Positions 61,036-64,000 of a DNA stretch of 64,000 nucleotides are shown piece by piece. Every line of letters begins with the position of its first letter. Positions within the stretch are counted from its first letter, which is position 1. Source of the stretch: Ipomoea triloba (Eukaryota > Streptophyta > Magnoliopsida > Solanales > Convolvulaceae). A model generated the notes under the pieces. That model worked only from the letters and a program-made list of their open reading frames with translations, made no database searches and had not been told where the DNA came from. Both the position numbers and the translations under genes were made by a program. Location of the stretch: NCBI RefSeq assembly GCF_003576645.1, contig NC_044925.1, positions 3,736,551 through 3,800,550 of the forward strand. The letters are read 5' to 3'.

Positions 61036-62249
61036 GAAATATTTTTGAGAGTTTCTTACCATTTTTTCCATGAAAGTGTAACCACCGATAGTTTGAGACA
61101 AAAATAAACAAGTATGTGTAGCTTGTGGCAAATTAAAGGCCATCCAATATGCTGCCTATGCTTGGTTTTGAGCTAGGATATGATGCTGGAATTTAATTTT
61201 TACTTGCAATATTTTTATGAAAAATACTTCCCTTGCAAATCAGCTGCAACCATATTATATTCATATCATTAGATGCCAAAACTCTTAAATAAATTCATTT
61301 TTTTTTAGCTTGAAAACAATAAAACACATACAAGAAAGGTTAATAGAGTCCGTGTAATAATACACTTGTAAAAATAGGTAAATAAGACAATAACTAGAAA
61401 CGAATAATATAGTTCAAATCAACTTTAACTTCAAAAACTTTTGTAGTTAAAATAAAAATTGCCACTAAAAGCATTATATTGCTTTTGTTTTTACTAATAT
61501 TAGTATTTTCACCCGTTGATTTGTTATAATACTTGTTATAATACTTTTATAATATTTGGAATGATATACAATTATATAAATTATAACATATAGTGAAATT
61601 GAAGAATTGAGTTGTATCGATTATATTTTTTGATGTTATCATTGCTTGAGTTCAAGTAAATAATTGTAGATGTATGCAATCGGTCCTAATATTTCATTTG
61701 GTGATTATTAATAACATATTTTCGTGTAATATTTATTTCCTTTTTCATTCATAAAAAGAATTAATAGTTACTTCTATATAATTTAAAAGTAATATAATTA
61801 TAATAAATATAATTGTCGATTATATTTCTAATTAAATATTAATATATTCATTTCCATTGAAATATGAATATATTAATTTCCATTTTCCTTCTTAAAAAGA
61901 ATTAATATTCATTTTCATTCTTTTTTCCTTAATAATAATTTTTTTCTAATATTTCATTTGGTGGTTATTAATTTTTTCGAGAAATGTGTTATATTTTCAG
62001 TGAATTTTTAATATTCATTTCCATATAATTAAAAAGTAATATAATATATTAATATATTCATTCTTTTTTCTTTATAAATAATTAATAAAATTAATATAAT
62101 TATAATTATATAATTACTAATTATATTTTCAATGAAGCGAATCCTTTTTCCTTCACGAAAAGAATTAATATTCATTTTCATTTATATTTCCTTCATAAAA
62201 AAAATTAATATTTATTTAATATTCATTTCCATTCATAAAAACAATCTTC
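61036..62249. other. 3' flank of the polygalacturonase gene and AT-rich DNA
   Basis: The first 470 bp is shared with the flank of the upstream pseudogene (about 53680-54255). The rest, with many ATTAATATTCATTT phrases, contains no gene I can support. Confidence 0.5.
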
Positions 62250-62252
62250 TAC

Positions 62253-62855
62253 CCGACCCAGGTTCACCTTGCAAGGTGGACCTGGGTCCAAATCGTTTTT
62301 GTCTTCTTCTTCTTTTTTTTTTTTTTTTTTTAATTAGTAAACATATTGTTGAATATAGAGTTGTCCAAAAATGTGTGAATGTAGAGGTTTCAAAGTGTGA
62401 ATGTAGAGTATAGAAATCGTGAATGTAGATTTATGATTGTGTGAATGTAGAGTTGCCCAGAAATGTGGGAATGTGGAGGTTTCAAATTGTGAATATGGAG
62501 TATAGAAATCGTGAATGTAGAGTTATGCATGTGTGAATCTGTAATAGAGTTAAAGAAGTTCTAGCAACTTGTAGCCCTGTAATGTGTGGATGTGGAGTTC
62601 TCAAGTTGTGAATATGGAGTATAGGACCTGTGAATATAGAGTTTTGAATGTGTGAATGCATAACAGTGGTAATATAGTTACTAACATAGAATGTGGAGTT
62701 TACAAAGTGTGAATGTAGAGTATCATATAATTCTGTAATGTGTGAATGTGGAGTTTACAAAGTGTGAATATAGAATATAGTGTATATGAATGTAGAGTAT
62801 AGTGTATGTGAATGTAGACCCAAGTCCACCTTGCAAGGTGGACCTGGGTCCACGG
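62253..62855. mobile_element. Element with palindromic ends and GTGAATGTAGAG minisatellite interior
   Basis: Both ends carry a strong palindrome, CCACCTTGCAAGGTGGACCT at the right and CACCTTGCAAGGTGGACCTG at the left, each inside a GACCCAGGT/ACCTGGGTC hairpin. Between them a 12-20 bp motif (GTGAATGTAGAGT, TTTCAAAGTGTGAATGTAG) repeats irregularly many times. The class is uncertain. Confidence 0.6.
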
Positions 62856-63054
62856 CATAACAACCCGTGTTTAATAATCATTTCCTTTTTCTTTTGGCCT
62901 AACTTTTGGTCATGCCAATTAATTAGTTAATTATTAAGCACATATTCTTTATTTAGTTTGAGTCAATTTTTAATATTACTTTCCTTTTTTCATTTTGCTT
63001 GATTTATGTGCCAATTAGTAAAAGAATCTATACTCTATACTTACTATATATAAA

Positions 63055-63720
63055 AGCATTATCCTCCTTCAAAATTTCCCTCCAAAACGTAGGAGCATTT
63101 TAGTAATATGGTAATTATTATTCTAATTATAATTAATTAATATTATTCTATCATAATATTAGTAATTATGGTAATCATAATATATTATATATAGTAAAGA
63201 TTGGTAATTAGTTATTAGTAATTATGGTAATTCCTTATTAGTAATTATGGTAATTATTATGATAGTATATTTGTATTTTATAGATTAATACATATACGTG
63301 CATTAATGTAATAGTGTAATACCACTGAAAAATGTTTATGGTAATTAATTATTATAATAGTATATTTATATTTTATAGATTAATACATATACATGCATTA
63401 ATGTAATACCACTGAAAATTGTTTATGGTAATTAATTATTATGATAGTATATTTATATTTTTATAGATTAATACATATACGTGCATTAATGTAATACCAC
63501 TGAAAATTGTTTATAGTATTTAATTATTATGATAGTATATTTATATTTTATAGATTAATACATATACGTGCATTAATGTAATACCACTGAAAATTGTTTA
63601 TGGTAATTAATTATTATGATAGTATATTTATATTTTATAGATTAATACATATACGTGCATTAATGTAATACCACTGAAAATTGTTTATGGTAATTAATTA
63701 TTATGATAGTATATTTGTAT
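63055..63720. repeat. Tandem repeat of about 87 bp
   Basis: The unit AATACATATACGTGCATTAA, TGTAATACCACTGAAAATTG, TTTATGGTAATTAATTATTA recurs about five times from 63284 to 63710 with few changes. The preceding 200 bp has shorter GTAATTATGGTAATT repeats. Confidence 0.85.
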
Positions 63721-63796
63721 GAATTACCAATTACCAATTACCAATTATTACCAATTACCAATAATAGTTCTGCCTCTCTCTCTCTCTCTTTATGAC

Positions 63797-63804
63797 TATA
63801 AATA
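63797..63804 (+). promoter_or_regulatory. TATA box of a possible gene beyond the window
   Basis: TATAAATA follows a CT-rich stretch (63773-63790). It is followed by a leader-like sequence with a first ATG at about 63883. No protein can be assigned. Confidence 0.4.
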
Positions 63805-64000
63805 CAAGAAGAAACCCAGTCAACTACCACCACCAATTTTAATCTCTCTTAGTTCTATTGTTTTTCGTTTGTGAAAACATCAATGTACATAGGAAGAACC
63901 ACCCTTCTCCAAAAAAGTGTGACACGTTTTCTGTTTTTTTTTTTTTTTTTTTTTTTTTACTGTTCTTATCTTATCTTTTTTTTTTTCCGGTTAAATTCAT

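Overview
This is plant nuclear DNA. Genes are intron-rich with GT..AG introns, intergenic DNA is very AT-rich, and the gene families are typical of flowering plants: PLS-class PPR, PORR, FBA-type F-box, pollen-type exopolygalacturonase, rhomboid-UBA and a plastid-type RimM fusion. The transposon content (MULE-, hAT- and foldback-type MITEs, tRNA-derived SINEs, a LINE) also fits a eudicot. Convolvulaceae or a related asterid is only a weak guess. There is a single N at 18541 and a 436-base N run at 59062-59497, so this is a draft assembly. Exon coordinates were assembled by hand from splice sites, reading phase and family knowledge.

Layout. 1-1098: 5' part of an unrecognised minus-strand gene. 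1099-5870: accessory DNA with a tandem repeat, a tRNA-Ser(GCT), a Pack-MULE-like element carrying a kinesin N-terminal fragment with a 9-bp target duplication, and a PPR gene fragment. 5871-11129 (minus): a CCCH/RING protein of the RNF113/Cwc24 type, a PORR-domain pseudogene, and an intact 627-residue PPR gene. 11571-13285: MULE-type MITEs. 13695-16409 (plus): TIM10. 16739-24416: a tandem array of tRNA-Leu(CAA) genes in about 2.2-kb units, each with one full tRNA and two tRNA relics. 24733-26190: dead hAT transposase. 27653-28888: F-box gene with a premature stop. 29695-37169 (minus): 12-exon rhomboid-UBA gene. 37400-40100: unrecognised ORF, tandem duplication and two inverted-repeat elements. 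40117-46888 (minus): 10-exon RimM/UDPGP-like fusion gene with SINEs in its introns. 47851-51890: decayed LINE split by two hAT-type elements with 8-bp target duplications. 52790-54260: truncated polygalacturonase pseudogene. 54260-58800: MITEs and a micro-ORF repeat. 58906-61035: four-exon exopolygalacturonase with a gap in intron 1 and two in-frame 42-bp duplications. 61036-64000: AT-rich repeats and the possible promoter of a gene beyond the window.

The protein genes are unrelated housekeeping and organelle genes with no operon-like logic. TIM10 serves mitochondrial import, RimM plastid ribosome maturation, the PPR organelle RNA, the rhomboid-UBA membranes and ubiquitin, and the CCCH/RING protein splicing. 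The most distinctive structure is the nested tRNA-Leu(CAA) amplification. I found no defence system, CRISPR array or other clear undescribed protein machinery.
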